From Budorcas taxicolor (lineage: Eukaryota; Chordata; Mammalia; Artiodactyla; Bovidae): 64,000 nt of DNA. Positions 33,501 through 44,404 of this stretch are shown here, piece by piece. The position numbers were made by a program, and so were the translations under genes. The stretch's first letter is position 1; the number at the start of each line of letters is the position of its first letter. Location of the stretch: positions 63,052,001-63,116,000 of the forward strand of contig NC_068926.1 of the NCBI RefSeq assembly GCF_023091745.1, written 5' to 3'. The notes beneath the pieces were generated by a model, which did no database searches, was not told where the DNA came from, and was given only the letters and a program-made list of their open reading frames with translations.

Positions 33501-36500
33501 ATTTCACGAATGTTTGAAAGTTTTGCTGTGAGGGTGATGGGAGCTTGTTGGGGGTGATTTCTGTGTTGGTTTCTTTCATATTACTCTTCCTTGGCACAGC
33601 TACCTGACTCCTGCCTTTGTGGCTGGTCTCTTTGGAGCCAGGTGCAGTAGGGGAGGGTTATTAGCTTTGCCCAGGGAAACACCCCTGGCCATTCTGGGGT
33701 CTCCACTCTGCTTTTGTGTTTGTTTGGCCTCTGATGTGGTTTCTCTTGGGTCTTTTGTCACCAGCCTCTGACTATGGCATGAAGCTGCCAATCCTGCGTT
33801 CCAACCCAGAGGACCAGATCCTGTATCAGACGGAGAGGTACAATGAGGAGACCTTTGGCTACGAAGTGCCCATCAAGGAGGAGGGGGACTACGTGCTGGT
33901 GCTGAAGTTTGCCGAGGTCTACTTTGCGCAGTCCCAGCAGAAGGTGAGGCGGCTCAGGCCCCCACTTGACCAGTGGGACCTCGCCACTCTGGGAGAAAGC
34001 TCCCAGAGAATGTGGGTGCTTAGGAGGGGGGAATAATTGAAGTTTGAGGAAAAGCTGGGTTTTCTTTTTTAAGGTCACGCCACGCAGCTTGTGGGATCTC
34101 AGTTCCCTAACCAAGGACTGAACCCCAGTGAAAGCCCAGAATCCTAACCACTAGGCCACCAGGAAACTCCCAAAGCTGGGTTCCTCTTGCCCAGCTGTGT
34201 CCCATAACTACGAGGCTGCATTTGCCTTGGGGAGACAGAAAGACCCTGATGCTGGGAAAAATTGAAGGCAGGAGGAGAAGGGGACGACAGAGGATGAGAT
34301 GGTTGGATGGCATCACCAATGCGATGGACATGAATTTGAGCAAACTCCGGGAGTTGGTGATAGACAGGGAAGCCTGGCGTGCTGCAGTCCATGGGGTTGC
34401 AAAGAGTCAGACACGAGTGAGCGACTGAACTGAACTGACAGAAAGCAATGCCAGAATCTAGATCTTAGCAATTAACTAATCTTCCTAAGGTCCTCCTGGT
34501 TATAACCTCTCCCTTCTTGGTTGTCTGCACCTTCTTGTTTTTCGCCGTGGTATTTTCCTGTTCCTTCTTCTGACTTGCCTTCTTTCCACCTTGAGCTTTT
34601 TGTTTGCACTCTTTGTTCCCAGTTAGCAACCTTGACAGTGAAGGAGTGTGCCTTTGGTTCGGCTCAGGTAGAGGTCTCTCGCCACCCTGAAGTCTATCCA
34701 GCCCTGCCTGTCATTCCTTGAATTACTTTTGAACCTGAAGCCCAGGCGGGTGCCTAATGTCCAGCTGCTGAAGGCGTGTGAAGCAGATGGTTTTTTGTTT
34801 GTCTGTTTTGGCTGTCTCGAGTGGCACGGAGAACGTGCCCTACCAGGGATCGAACCTACAACCTGTAGGTTAGAAGCGCAGAGCATTAATCACTGGACCC
34901 CCAGGGAAGTCTGAAGCAGGTGGTTTTGATGCTGTCTCCTTGTCTCATCTTGGCAGGTATTTGACGTGCGGTTGAACGGCCACGTGGTGGTTAAGGACCT
35001 GGATATCTTTGATCGCGTAGGGCACAGTACCGCCCACGATGAGATCATCCCGATGAGCATCCGGAAGGGGAAGCTGAGCGTCCAGGGCGAGGTGTCCACC
35101 TTCACAGGCAAACTCTACATCGAGTTTGTCAAGGTAATGCTCCCCTTCTGCCTCCTTGCAGCCGAGGACGAGCTCAAAAGGATGGGTACCAGGGGCAGGG
35201 GGAAGCTGTTTGCTGCTGTGTGGGGGTGACTGCTGTTTCCCTTATTTTAGGGATACTATGACAACCCCAAAGTCTGTGCACTCTACATCATGGCTGGGAC
35301 AGTGGATGGTAAGTTGTATTTCTGGTCTGCTTTTTTAAAAATTATTTATTTTTGGCTGTGTCGGCTCTTCATTGCGGTGCGGGGTTTTCTCTAGTTGCGT
35401 CAAGCAGAGGTTCCTCTCTAGTTGTGGTATGGAGGCTCCTCATTGTGGTGGCTTCTCTTTTATGGAGCACAGTCTCAGGTACTCAGGCTTCAGCAGTTGC
35501 AGCCCAGGTGGGCTCAGTAGCCGTGGCTCCTGGGCTCTCGGGCGCAGGCTCAGTAGCCGTGGCGCAGGGGCTTAGTTGTTCCCCAGCACGTGGAATCTTC
35601 CTGGACCAGGGATCAAACCCATGTCTCCTGCATTGGCAGGTAGATTTCTCTACACTGAGCCACCTGGGAAGCTCCTCTGATCTGCTTTTTGACGTGGGCT
35701 GAAGGATATGATTGAGGGAACCGCTAGAGTTGATTTAGCTGATCACTGTTTGGAAAACACTAACACTTAAAGCCTTAATATGAGGAACCCCGAGTCAGGT
35801 AGCCTGGGCTGAAGTGTAGCAAGCATAGTGCTAGCCCTAAGCTTTGCAGCAGGGTCTGTGTTCAAATCTTCCTGTCACCATTTAATCAGTGAATTAGTTT
35901 TAGACAAAAGTCCTTTTAACTGCTCTGTAAATTGGGACTACGGGTGTGCCCTGACCCTTGTAGTCATTTGGAATTGCCTAAACCTCACCCTTATTCTGTT
36001 TCTTTGACATCTATGAATGAGGTGCAGGGCAGGTAGGTAGAAAGAAGAAAAAAGCAGAGGAAGGGCCCTGAGTGTTTGGTGTGCTCTAAGAGCACAGTGT
36101 CTCTGGGCTGCACTGAGCAGAAGTTCACTTAATGTCTCCTTGTTCCTGGGATCCAGCCCAAAAGTGCATCTCTTTCTTGGGGTTGAAGGTCCTGGCTGCC
36201 AGCTTTCCCAGGCTGGTTTTTGCCGAGAAGGCGTCTGTCTCAGTGACTTTGCTCCCCCATCCCACCTCCATACCTTTCCCCACCTCTTCTGGAGGCGCAT
36301 CCCAGAGGATGTCTTACTCCCAGACTGATGGGTAAAACAGAATCCCTTGGGAGGGGACAGTGAACGGAGCGGGAGGGTGTGCAGAGAACCCAGAACTCCA
36401 TGGATCAGCTTTTCCTCGGTTGCTGTGTGCATCAGAAGGGAATGTGGGGTTGGAGGAGGGAGCAAAGATTTGAAAAGGTTAAGCTTGGGGTGTTGGGTCA

Positions 36501-37013
36501 GTGTCCTCATCCAGTCTGGTTCTCTCCAGGCTTTAAAGAAGTAGGACAGGGAAGGGAGACAGGAAGCCTCTCAGGGTGCAAGACTTCTACTCCGTTTTAG
36601 TTAAATCTCAGAAAGACCCATGTTTGCAGCGATCTGCTCTTCTCCAGGCTGGGAGCTGGGGCTGCTCCTTCCTGTGGATCCTGCTTTAGGTCATAGGGTC
36701 TCTGGTGGCTCATTTACTTCCCTTAAGGGCCTCATTTAAATGCTGTGAGTCTTACTTAAAAGGTGTTCTTGTTCTCGTGTCAGATGTACCAAAGCTGCAG
36801 CCTCATCCAGGACTGGAAAAGAAAGAAGAGGAGGAGGAGGAGGAAGAATACGATGAAGGGTCTAATCTCAAGAGACAGACCAATAAGAACCGAGTGCAGT
36901 CGGGCCCCCGCACGCCCAACCCCTACGCCTCGGACAACAGCAGCCTCATGTTTCCCATCCTGGTGGCCTTCGGAGTCTTCATTCCAACCCTCTTCTGCCT
37001 CTGCCGGTTGTGA
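27371..37013 (+). CDS. MLEC: Malectin, complete, five exons, 283 aa
   Basis: Exons are 27371-27578, 33765-33943, 34957-35133, 35251-35308 and 36784-37013, totalling 852 nt including TGA 37011-37013. Malectin is an ER membrane lectin that recognises diglucosylated high-mannose N-glycans and works with ribophorin I in glycoprotein quality control (family knowledge). A leucine-rich signal peptide covers about residues 1-33. The luminal malectin carbohydrate-binding domain spans about 37-200 and includes the aromatic pair in EVYFAQ. An acidic run of eight glutamates occupies 222-229. One C-terminal membrane segment fills 261-283, leaving almost no cytosolic tail. The ATG at 27371 has a gccgcc context and gives the signal peptide. 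The protein is a little shorter than the human form as I recall it, with the difference in the signal region. All introns are GT-AG. Confidence 0.97.
28345..28475. mobile_element. MER5-like hAT remnant
   Basis: It shows aattgctgggggagctagtt, aaaaatacaaattctagacc and cttctgatgtagg in the order seen in MER5-type elements. Confidence 0.55.
30310..30400 (+). repeat. MIR SINE fragment
   Basis: It shows tgagccttgttttccttctt and cataaaacttgtcatg. Confidence 0.55.
30578..30783 (+). mobile_element. Bov-tA SINE, full length
   Basis: Head gggcttccctggtggcagtg, B box ggttcgattactggatcggg, tail ccagacaggactgagcaatt. Confidence 0.94.
30925..31115 (+). mobile_element. Bov-tA SINE with small internal deletions
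   Basis: It contains ggtggctcagatggttaaga, aacccactccagtattgcct and agtcagacatgagtaaatg. The stretch before the B box is shortened. Confidence 0.92.
31128..31292 (-). repeat. MIR SINE, antisense
   Basis: It shows cccattttccaggtgaaaaa, cacacagtaggtagcagagc and gttcagatccaggc. Confidence 0.7.
32610..32805 (+). mobile_element. Bov-tA SINE inserted in a MIR core
   Basis: It begins ggaaaggtggctcagtggta and ends agtcagacacgactgagtgt. MIR-like cctcatctgtttaaaatggg on the left and a diverged copy on the right look like target sequence. Confidence 0.9.
33765..33943 (+). CDS. MLEC: MLEC exon 2 (lectin domain core)
   Basis: Acceptor tcaccag, donor gtgagg. It encodes (A)[11 protein letters not shown] through [11 protein letters not shown], which includes most of the tyrosines expected at the glycan site. 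Confidence 0.97.
34066..34172 (-). mobile_element. CHR-type SINE, antisense
   Basis: It shows gcttgtgggatctcagttcc, ctaaccaaggactgaacccc and ccaccaggaaactccc. Confidence 0.88.
34243..34436 (+). mobile_element. BovB 3'-end fragment
   Basis: It is bounded by a perfect 9 bp duplication gacagaaag (34234-34242 and 34437-34445). It covers the region encoding the arginine-rich [14 protein letters not shown] end of the BovB protein and the gactgaactgaact tail. Confidence 0.95.
34785..34914 (-). mobile_element. CHR-type SINE, antisense
   Basis: It shows ttttggctgtctcgagtggc, ctaccagggatcgaacctac and ggacccccagggaagtc. Confidence 0.88.
34957..35133 (+). CDS. MLEC: MLEC exon 3 (lectin domain)
   Basis: 177 nt, phase 0 at both ends, encoding [19 protein letters not shown] through LYIEFVK. 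Acceptor ttggcag, donor gtaatg. Confidence 0.97.
35251..35308 (+). CDS. MLEC: MLEC exon 4 (58 nt)
   Basis: It encodes [19 protein letters not shown] plus one base. Acceptor ttattttag, donor gtaagt. The aspartates at its end are near the sugar-binding site in known structures. Confidence 0.96.
35309..36783 (+). other. MLEC intron 4
   Basis: It begins with an antisense full-length CHR SINE. The remainder (35680-36780) is unique sequence without a recognised exon. Confidence 0.75.
35330..35676 (-). mobile_element. CHR-type SINE, antisense, full length with internal tandem duplication
   Basis: It runs from an A/T-rich tail in antisense to cacctgggaagctcctc. The 17 bp ggctcagtagccgtggc occurs twice, 36 bp apart (35511-35527 and 35547-35563), so the body is longer than usual. 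Confidence 0.88.
36784..37013 (+). CDS. MLEC: MLEC exon 5 coding part (acidic run, TM segment, stop)
   Basis: Acceptor gtgtcag. It encodes (D)VPKLQPHPG, the run of eight E, a polar linker and the membrane segment, ending LFCLCRL and TGA. Confidence 0.97.
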
Positions 37014-37115
37014 GAACCAATCACCATCCTGAACAGGTGGAGGAGTGTGGGAAAGAAACCGAACGTGTTGGTTTGGGTTTCTGTTTTTTTATAGTGATTA
37101 ACAAAAGCAAATGAG

Positions 37116-37116
<1 letters not shown>

Positions 37117-37146
<30 letters not shown>
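37117..37146 (+). repeat. (AC)15 microsatellite in the MLEC 3' UTR
   Basis: Pure dinucleotide run about 100 nt after the MLEC stop. Confidence 0.97.
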
Positions 37147-37149
<3 letters not shown>

Positions 37150-37491
37150 TAAAGGAGGTGAAAGGAGGCAGAGTGACTAGAGAGCAGCCCTCGTCCACCG
37201 CCTGGCCCCAGACCTGCTCTAGTCCTCGTCCTCTCCCTGGGGCGGCCCCCAGCTATCTCTTTCCTCCCTAGGGTGTGCAGGGTAAACTGGATCCCACCTG
37301 GCCAAGGGTCTTCGTCCAGTGGAAGGGACTCTGCACTCAGAGCTGACCTGGTTCCTTTTTTTTAGGTTAGAAATTAACAGCAGGGAAATACAATCTTCTT
37401 ACTCCAGAAGACCAGCGCTGGGAGTTGGGTATGTTCTGAAGTGACATCCAGAGAAGTTTTCAGACGTCCTGGGATTCCAAGTGGGTGTGTG

Positions 37492-37494
<3 letters not shown>

Positions 37495-37522
<28 letters not shown>
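37495..37522 (+). repeat. (TG)14 microsatellite in the MLEC 3' UTR
   Basis: Pure dinucleotide run, complementary to the (AC)15 about 350 nt upstream in the same transcript. Confidence 0.97.
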
Positions 37523-40500
37523 AAGGTGTATAATTTGTATGATAAGACAAAAACGGAAGGGGGATTCAAAAGAAGAAAAGTCGATACTTCCTTACACGGA
37601 AGCCTGTCTGGTTTTAGCCCAGTGACGGTTCCACCTTAAGTGTTTGAGCTTTGTCATCGCTTGTCTCCCTGACACGCGCCAGTTAGAGGACTGTCTTGTA
37701 TCCAAGACGATTCGTTTCTATCAGGTCCTCGAGTTGCCTGTGACTTCTTACCACAGCAGATCATTTTGATTTCAGTGCCTGTTGGGGACTTGGTTTCCTC
37801 TCTCTCTCTCATTTTTCTGAATCTGGCTCATTTGGAAATCTCCTCTCGCTCTCTCTCAACCATCCTGCTAAGTTATTGCCAAGAAGGGAAGGAGACATTG
37901 GGGATCTGGAGTTCCCTCTGCTTGAATGTCTTCTCCTCCACCACCTCACCTTACTGGTACCTCCCTCCCTGGATCTCTGAGCCAGCAGCCAGGAGGACCT
38001 GACCGAGCAGCTCTGTTACTGGCCCCTTTGTAGGGGCTCGCTGCCAGGGGACACAGAGGCTTTCCAGCCTGCAGACACAGAACACTTGACCTTAAAAGTC
38101 TCTTCTAGTCTTTGGATTGGAAAAGGCTTACGTTAGCATAACTTAAGAGCAACCTCAGAGACCTGAGCCCTACTAAGTGACTGACCACTGTTGAGAGTAT
38201 CTAGTATCCGACGTTCATTGATTCCCTCCTCATCCTGCGTCACGGTTCAGCCAGTTTTGGTTTAAGGTTAGAGCTGCCCAAGGAGCTAGACTGATTGTAT
38301 CTGGCCCAGTGACGCCTCTCACTGACCTTAGGAGTGCGCCCTTATGACCTTTCATTTCCCTGTCCAGGTCGCTGCCAAGTTCTTGGTGTGATGGGGCAGG
38401 AAGGCTACCAGGCAGCCCTAGTCCTGGCAGCCCCGGATAATGTCTGTCTTGAATTCCCTGTGAAAATTTTCTGCGGGAAGTGAGGCTCCCCTGTTGCCCT
38501 CCTTTCTGATCCCAGTCATCCTTTTCCCCATTAGGGGAGCAGTGAGCTGGGACCCAGCCAAGCTACAAGGAGTTTTGTGGCTGGAGAGCCGCAGGATGAG
38601 CTGCTGCTGGGGCTGGAACAGCACAGACTCTCAGGCCAGGCCCATCTTTAGAACCTGTTGAATTTTGAGTTTGTCTGGTTTCCAAGAGCTCTGCGTATTT
38701 GAACTGCTAGTTTTGGGACAAAGGAAGTAGCCCCTGGGCTCCCGTCCTGGGTTTTGGGTTCTGACCGAAGTTACTCCAGGTCCTCCTTTTAGTCCTTCGA
38801 GAGAGTCAAAGCCCTTCATTTCAGCTGCGACTTAGACGTCCGTGCTCAGGCAAGAGTCAGGCAGCTGGGTCGCTGCGGCCTGAAGCTATGACTAGAGGCG
38901 CACTTGGAGTGCTTCACAAAGCCTCCTGCGTTTCGGGGGGACGTCCTGAAGCCTCTGTCCTGGGGACCGCCTGCCTGGGGCAGTGGGCGTCCTGACGGTG
39001 GCTTGGATTCCCGTCCCATCGCCGCTCTCCTGAGGCCACTGCCCACGGGGTAAACAGGATGCGGGAGGGCTTGCGGCCGCCATCTTGCCTTGTCCATTCG
39101 TTTGCTGGGCCTCTCCGAGGAAGGAGGCTCCCCGCCTCCTCACCTCAACCCTTCCCTCCAGTGACTCAGAGTCTCAGAAGGAAACCCTGACTCCTGGGGC
39201 CATTTCCTCACGGTACTGTAAGCCAAGCAGCCTCGCTTCTGCCTCTGTTTCCCAGCCCATCCTTTCCCTGAGCTCAAGGACAGGGATGGGCGCTTTCCTC
39301 TTTGGTCGTGTCTGAAAGGAAGGAACAGCTTTCTGTGGCTCATAAAAGCTAAAGGGGAAGTGAGGAAACAGGAAGAAGTATGGCGGGGGCGGGGGTCAAG
39401 TCCCCTGTAGCCAAGCCCACCCAGCTCTCAGAGCCGCCCAGGGCTGGTCACGGTTGGCTTGGGATGCTGAACTTGAAAGCTTTTGGTTTGTTTGTTTGTC
39501 TTTTTTTTTTTGCTCCTTCAAGATGTTATAGGTACATGAAGTTTAGGTTAAAGGGGTGGGAATGGGGTACTGTTTATTTTTATTTTTTGTTTAGTGCGTG
39601 TCAAGAATTACTCTGTTGTTTATCTTTTGCTCTTTGCACTGTTTGTCCCCGCGTCTGTCTTGAGCTGGTGCTAGGGCTGAGAGTCTGCGCGGTAGGGGAG
39701 TTGCTGGCTGGGGCTGGGGAGGTGAGAAGTCAGGCCCATTAGAGGTGGGAAAGGAAAGGCCTCGACTTTTCTCTACGAGATCCACCCTCTGTCCGAGCTT
39801 CTGAGATCCTCCTCAGCCCAGCTGGCCAAAGCCAAGAGCAAACGCTAACTGAGATGAAACTCCTGGTGCCCGAAGTGTGGCTCAGGTCCAGTTTCCAGTT
39901 GGACCAGGCACAGATGTCCGTGGGAGGTGGGCTGAGCCTGCAGTGTCGCCCTGATTGGGGTCAGGGACCAGCTGGCCTCCAATCAGACTTTTAGGGGGCT
40001 TCACTCAACGCTGATGGGAACATCATGCCAGGAAACAATCTGTGGGACCCATGTACCCTAAACCAAATATGTTGTTCTGGGGGGAAGAAAAAGAAAAAAC
40101 CTGTATAACCGAGAAGAAGCTGCTCAATGTTTACCTTGCGTTTCGGTGACTTGAAAGATAGTTCTCTTTGTTTCGGTGGTATTAGACTCGCAGGAGGACC
40201 ACAGGGCCTGCAGGCCCACCTGTCGTCGCTTGGAGAGTGTGATCTTGTTTTCCCATTCCCACCGTTTGCCTAAGAGATACTGGCCTGAAATTGGAGGTTC
40301 ATATTAGAAGTCACTTAGGCTTTGAAGAGATGGGGTAAAGTGTTTGAGTTACGTTAACCGCCCCCTTTCTGTTCCTGGGGACTGTTTAATCCAGTTTTAG
40401 AATCGCATTGTGACTTCTTTTCTTTTTGGAGAAGCTTCTGTTTTAAGGAATTTCTCACCCTTCACATCCTGCTTCTGCCCTCTCCTGGGAAGGCCTGGCC

Positions 40501-42356
40501 GTGGCTTTTAGGATCTGAGTTGAACTTGGGAAAGCAGCAGCAGTATTTTCCCTTTCCTAGCATTTACGCTCCACTCCCTAGAAATGGGCTCACCTTGGGA
40601 AGCCCAGGGGGAGAATCAGCAGGTTCTCCATCCTCCCTGGGGGTTGGGGAAGGACCCACCCGGTCAGCACAGTGCCTTTTCCTCTCCTGCTCTGAGCCGG
40701 GATGGGTGTTCCCACGAGATTCAGGTCTGGGCAGGAGGTCCCACTGTTCCTGCTGTGGGGCTGCCTCCCCGTCCCTTCCCTCCCTTCCCCTTTGCTGGCC
40801 GGCTCTGACCTAGTCCAGGTGTCTTCTTGCCTCGGGGAGCCTTAATGGCATCAAGTGGCAACATATAATGCTGTCCTCTGTTGTCCTCCACGCCTCTCCA
40901 GAAAGACTTAGAAGAGCAGATGAGCTTTCCAGAATGAGAGACTAATAAGAGATACTTCTGTGTCACAAAAACAACAAGGTGGGAGGGAGGGAAAGCTTAG
41001 GGCCTCCTCCTGCTGTGACCCTGGGAAAGGAGCCTAAGGGATGGTGCAGAAGTAGAACCAGAGACACCCGGGATCCATTCAGAAACCAGAGAAGGAATCT
41101 GCTCTTCTGTGGGAAGAGACGATTAGGGATGAAAGAGCTCTAAGAAAATTGCAAAGAAGCCTTAACGTTCAAGCTTCAGGGAGATCGGAGTCGTTTCTCC
41201 CTTTCAGTCCGAGCTAGGGCTCCTTCTGTATTTAGACCTCTCCTGGGGCAAGAGGGCTAGATTTCCTTGATCTGTTACAAGACTAGGTTGGCACCAATGG
41301 GTCCACTGCCCAGAGCGGGTGGTTTCTTCTCTGTTAACCTGGGTGGCTCACTGCTGATCTGGTGTGTCCTTGCCTAGCAGCCTTTGGCTAGATGGCTTTC
41401 AGCTGCCAGACCATTTGGATAAGGGCAGGCAATTTGGGGCCTGGCCAGGTTGGCAGGGAAAGAACAAGATAGATCTCTAGGACGGGTTCCCCGCTCCTGC
41501 CCCCGCCCCCCAGGAGTATAAAAACAAGGAGCCAGGATGGTGCTGGCAGCCAGGGAAACAGTAGTGCCTGTTGGAGTTGGCAGAGAGGCCCTTGGCACCT
41601 CTTGCATCCAGGCAGTCTTGTGAGACGAGGGAACGCAGCACCAGGAAAAGCAAGACTCCATTCTCACCTCTATTTTGAGCTTCAGGCCTTTATTTCAGTA
41701 CGAGGAAAAACAACAACAATCTGAAGTGCGCTTTCCGTCCTTTCAAAGGACAACTGTCACGAAAAGAGGGCTGAGTTGCCAGGTGGGAGAGGGGAGTTGG
41801 CAGGGCCAGGCGGGAGGACAGATCCGGGAGTGAGACACCCTTGACTCCTCTGTTCCCTGGTGCGTCGTGATCCAGGGAATGAAAAGAAATTGGACCCTGG
41901 ATCAGTCCCCTCCGAGGATTTTCCTTCCCCCAAGCTCTCCCACGCTTGGACCAGCTGTCCCTTCAGAGCTCAGGGCAGCCTCTTCAACCGTCATTGGCCT
42001 AAGCTGGGCTTGTCAGGACACCAGCCTGCCCCTCTTGGTCGGTCGATTCTGTACTAAGTGCTGGAGCCAGTGTCTGGTTCATGGTAGCCCTCGTAGCTCC
42101 TATTCTAAATGCCCATCCTCTCCCTGCGGAGGCCAAACCTGCTCTGTCTGTAGCCACAACACACATTTATAGCGACACAGCGGGGTGTGACTGAGGAGCT
42201 TTGAACCTGGCTGGCCCGGGAAAGCTGCCGGGGTGCACAGAGCTGTCTTGGGGTGTCTCCATCTGCCCCTACCCCTCCCATGCCCCAACCCAACTCCCAC
42301 CAAAAAGTGGAAAAAAAAAATCAGGATGTTTTTCACTGTCCATTGCTTTGTGTTTT

Positions 42357-42362
42357 AATAAA
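42357..42362 (+). terminator. MLEC: MLEC polyadenylation signal AATAAA
   Basis: Canonical hexamer followed about 20 nt later by a GT-rich element (ctctgtgttgggattg). A second AATAAA at 42575-42580 is an alternative. Confidence 0.8.
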
Positions 42363-42784
42363 CAATTTGCAGTGACACTCTGTGTTGGGATTGAGTTTGA
42401 ACTTGATCGCAAAGAAGTGAGGTGGAGACCCAGGGGTTCTTTTGGCTGCAAAGAGTTCTCCTGTGATGTGTCAGGGAGCTTTCTTTTCTCTTCACCAGGA
42501 TGTTTGGCTAAGGGAACGAAGTTTTGTAAAATGCCGCTGGGCCTTTTCAACTGGCAGCGGCTCTCTCAAGGAAAAATAAACAATTATTTTGTTTTGTTTC
42601 CACTTTCACTGGAACACCAGGCTGGGACTCTCACTTCCAAGACACACTGAGCCCGTTGCTTCCTCCCCTTCAGTTTTCCCCTCAGCTTCCACAGTAACCC
42701 GTGGACAGACTCAGCCGTGAGATGGTTTTCTCTGCTTTCTCCTCTTCTGGTGTGCTGTCAGTGTCGACAAGCTCAGAAACACGA

Positions 42785-42895
42785 AGCTCAGAAAAACTTC
42801 AGAAATTTACCCCAGACTAGCCAGTAAATGGTCAAGCCAGGATTCAAACCCAGTCTGTCTGGCTGCAAAGCCCATGATCTTGCTAAGGCTATAGG
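42785..42895 (-). repeat. MIR SINE, antisense
   Basis: It shows agccagtaaatggtcaagcc and aggattcaaacccagtctgt. Confidence 0.75.
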
Positions 42896-42949
42896 AATAA
42901 TTGTTACAGATACCTTTGACTGAGCCTTTGAAATGGGCCTGGCAGAAGG

Positions 42950-43075
42950 CCCAGCACTTCCACAGATGTCAATCTGTTGAGTCTTTAACAAACGAGTTGG
43001 TATTCACCTTTAAGAGGTGAAGTGACTTGCCGAAGGTCACAAAGCCAGCAAAAGGCAGGGCTGAGGTTTTACACC
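42950..43075 (-). repeat. MIR SINE, antisense
   Basis: It shows cctttaagaggtgaagtgac and ttgccgaaggtcacaaagcc. Confidence 0.78.
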
Positions 43076-43892
43076 CAGACTCTCGCTCTTGACCATGACT
43101 CTCCGGCTTTCCATAACACCCCTCGCCCCCGCCCACCCCTGACGCCATGTTCTGTGATTCTCCAAGCAGGAACCGAGGCTGCTGGTATGGGGAGAGGGAG
43201 GGAGAGCGTGGCCTGCTTCTCCTCAGTTATCCCTTGAAGGGCAGAATTCAGCGCTCGGCTCCAAGAATGAAACCACTGTTGATGGAGTCTGTTCTCAGGG
43301 CTCAAATAAGCCAGGAGGCCCACAGAGCCTCATTCTTAGCTTGAGCCCACCCTTAACTAGAGTTCTTGACTAATTTAGACTTGGCTGTTACTATTTCAAG
43401 TAGCTTCGCGTGAGCTGCCAAATGGGGAAGAGACCTGAAGAAGCCCTACTCTAGGGACTCTCAGGGAGGGAAATTGTCTGACAGAAGGTCTTGGGCCAAG
43501 TGCCGGGGGTTGGGTTAAACCACTCTTGGGTCCAGATCTTAATCTTGCTAAGGAAATCAGGCTCCCGGTTGCCTGGAGCCGATGTGTCGGACCTTTCTCC
43601 ATACTTAGTACCCCACGCCCCTCCACCGCCCCCATAGAGGAAGAAAGAAAGAGTTTTTCCAACATTTACTGGCATGCCTGTTGCCATAGCAATGGTGAGA
43701 GGTCAAGGCAGAACAGAGGCGAAGCACGGAGGTCTGGAGCAGGCGGCCTCTGCTCTCTAGCAACAGGAAACGGTAGGCACCTCACCGCATTTATTTGACC
43801 CAAGAGTCTTAGTTTTGTTTGTTGTTAACCACTTAACATTAGTGAAAAACAATCCCACTTGTTTTTTGGCTTGGGCCTAAAGACTCCTCCTC

Positions 43893-44022
43893 CTGGGTTT
43901 TCTTTTATTTTTTGGCCATGAGGCATGTGGGATCTTAGTTCCCTGACCAGGGTTTGAACCTGAGCCCCCTGCCTTGGAAGTGCCGAGTCTTAACCACTGG
44001 GTCACCAGGGAAGCCCCTCTCC
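43893..44022 (-). mobile_element. CHR-type SINE, antisense
   Basis: It shows ttttggccatgaggcatgtg, gttccctgaccagggtttga and gtcaccagggaagcccc. Confidence 0.9.
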
Positions 44023-44404
44023 TGGGTTTTCTCATGGCTTCTGCTTGACCTCCCTTGCTTCCGTAAGCCTTGGTCCCCGACGCGCCTCCTTTCTGTGCTG
44101 ACTTGACTGTTCTCTCAGTCATTGCACTGCGCTCGCCCACCCAGCTCCATGGCTTCTCCCTGCCCAGGGTGCCTGCCTTCAGCAGAGGGGTTGTGGAGAA
44201 AGTGGGCGCTTAAATGTATTGCCATAGCGACTGTTCATGAGGCACTCTCCCTGGCGCCAGCACAGCGCTTTTCGTTGCTGTTTTCATCTCCTCTCAACCC
44301 CAGGAAAGACCAGTCACTGGCCTGACGTGTAAATAAGAAAACAAAGGCTCAAAGGGCATATGTGACCTACCCTGTGTTCTTTTAACATCATGATGTATTA
44401 CTTC

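Larger units (their letters stand above)
27579..33764 (+). other. MLEC intron 1 (6.2 kb)
   Basis: Its first 250 bp continue the CpG island. It then holds a MER5-like remnant, MIRs and three Bov-tA SINEs. The stretches 28480-30300 and 31300-32580 are largely unique with no recognised exon. A degenerate old repeat may lie near 32985-33060. Confidence 0.7.
33944..34956 (+). other. MLEC intron 2
   Basis: It carries an antisense CHR SINE, a BovB 3' end and a second antisense CHR SINE whose head lies 42 bp before exon 3. The unique part 34440-34785 holds no exon. Confidence 0.8.
37014..42385 (+). other. MLEC: MLEC 3' UTR (probable, about 5.4 kb)
   Basis: The first AATAAA after the stop is at 42357-42362. 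In between there is no transposon insertion, unlike every intron and spacer around it, which fits a constrained single-exon 3' UTR. A long 3' UTR is also known for mammalian MLEC. Earlier use of an ATTAAA at 37148-37153 is possible. It holds (AC)15 and (TG)14 tracts and a CpG-richer patch at about 38840-39100. Confidence 0.75.

Noticed and set aside
37148..37153. ATTAAA as the main MLEC polyadenylation site
   Set aside because: It follows the (AC)n run by chance context, and the following 5 kb is transposon-free like transcribed 3' UTR. A minor role cannot be excluded.
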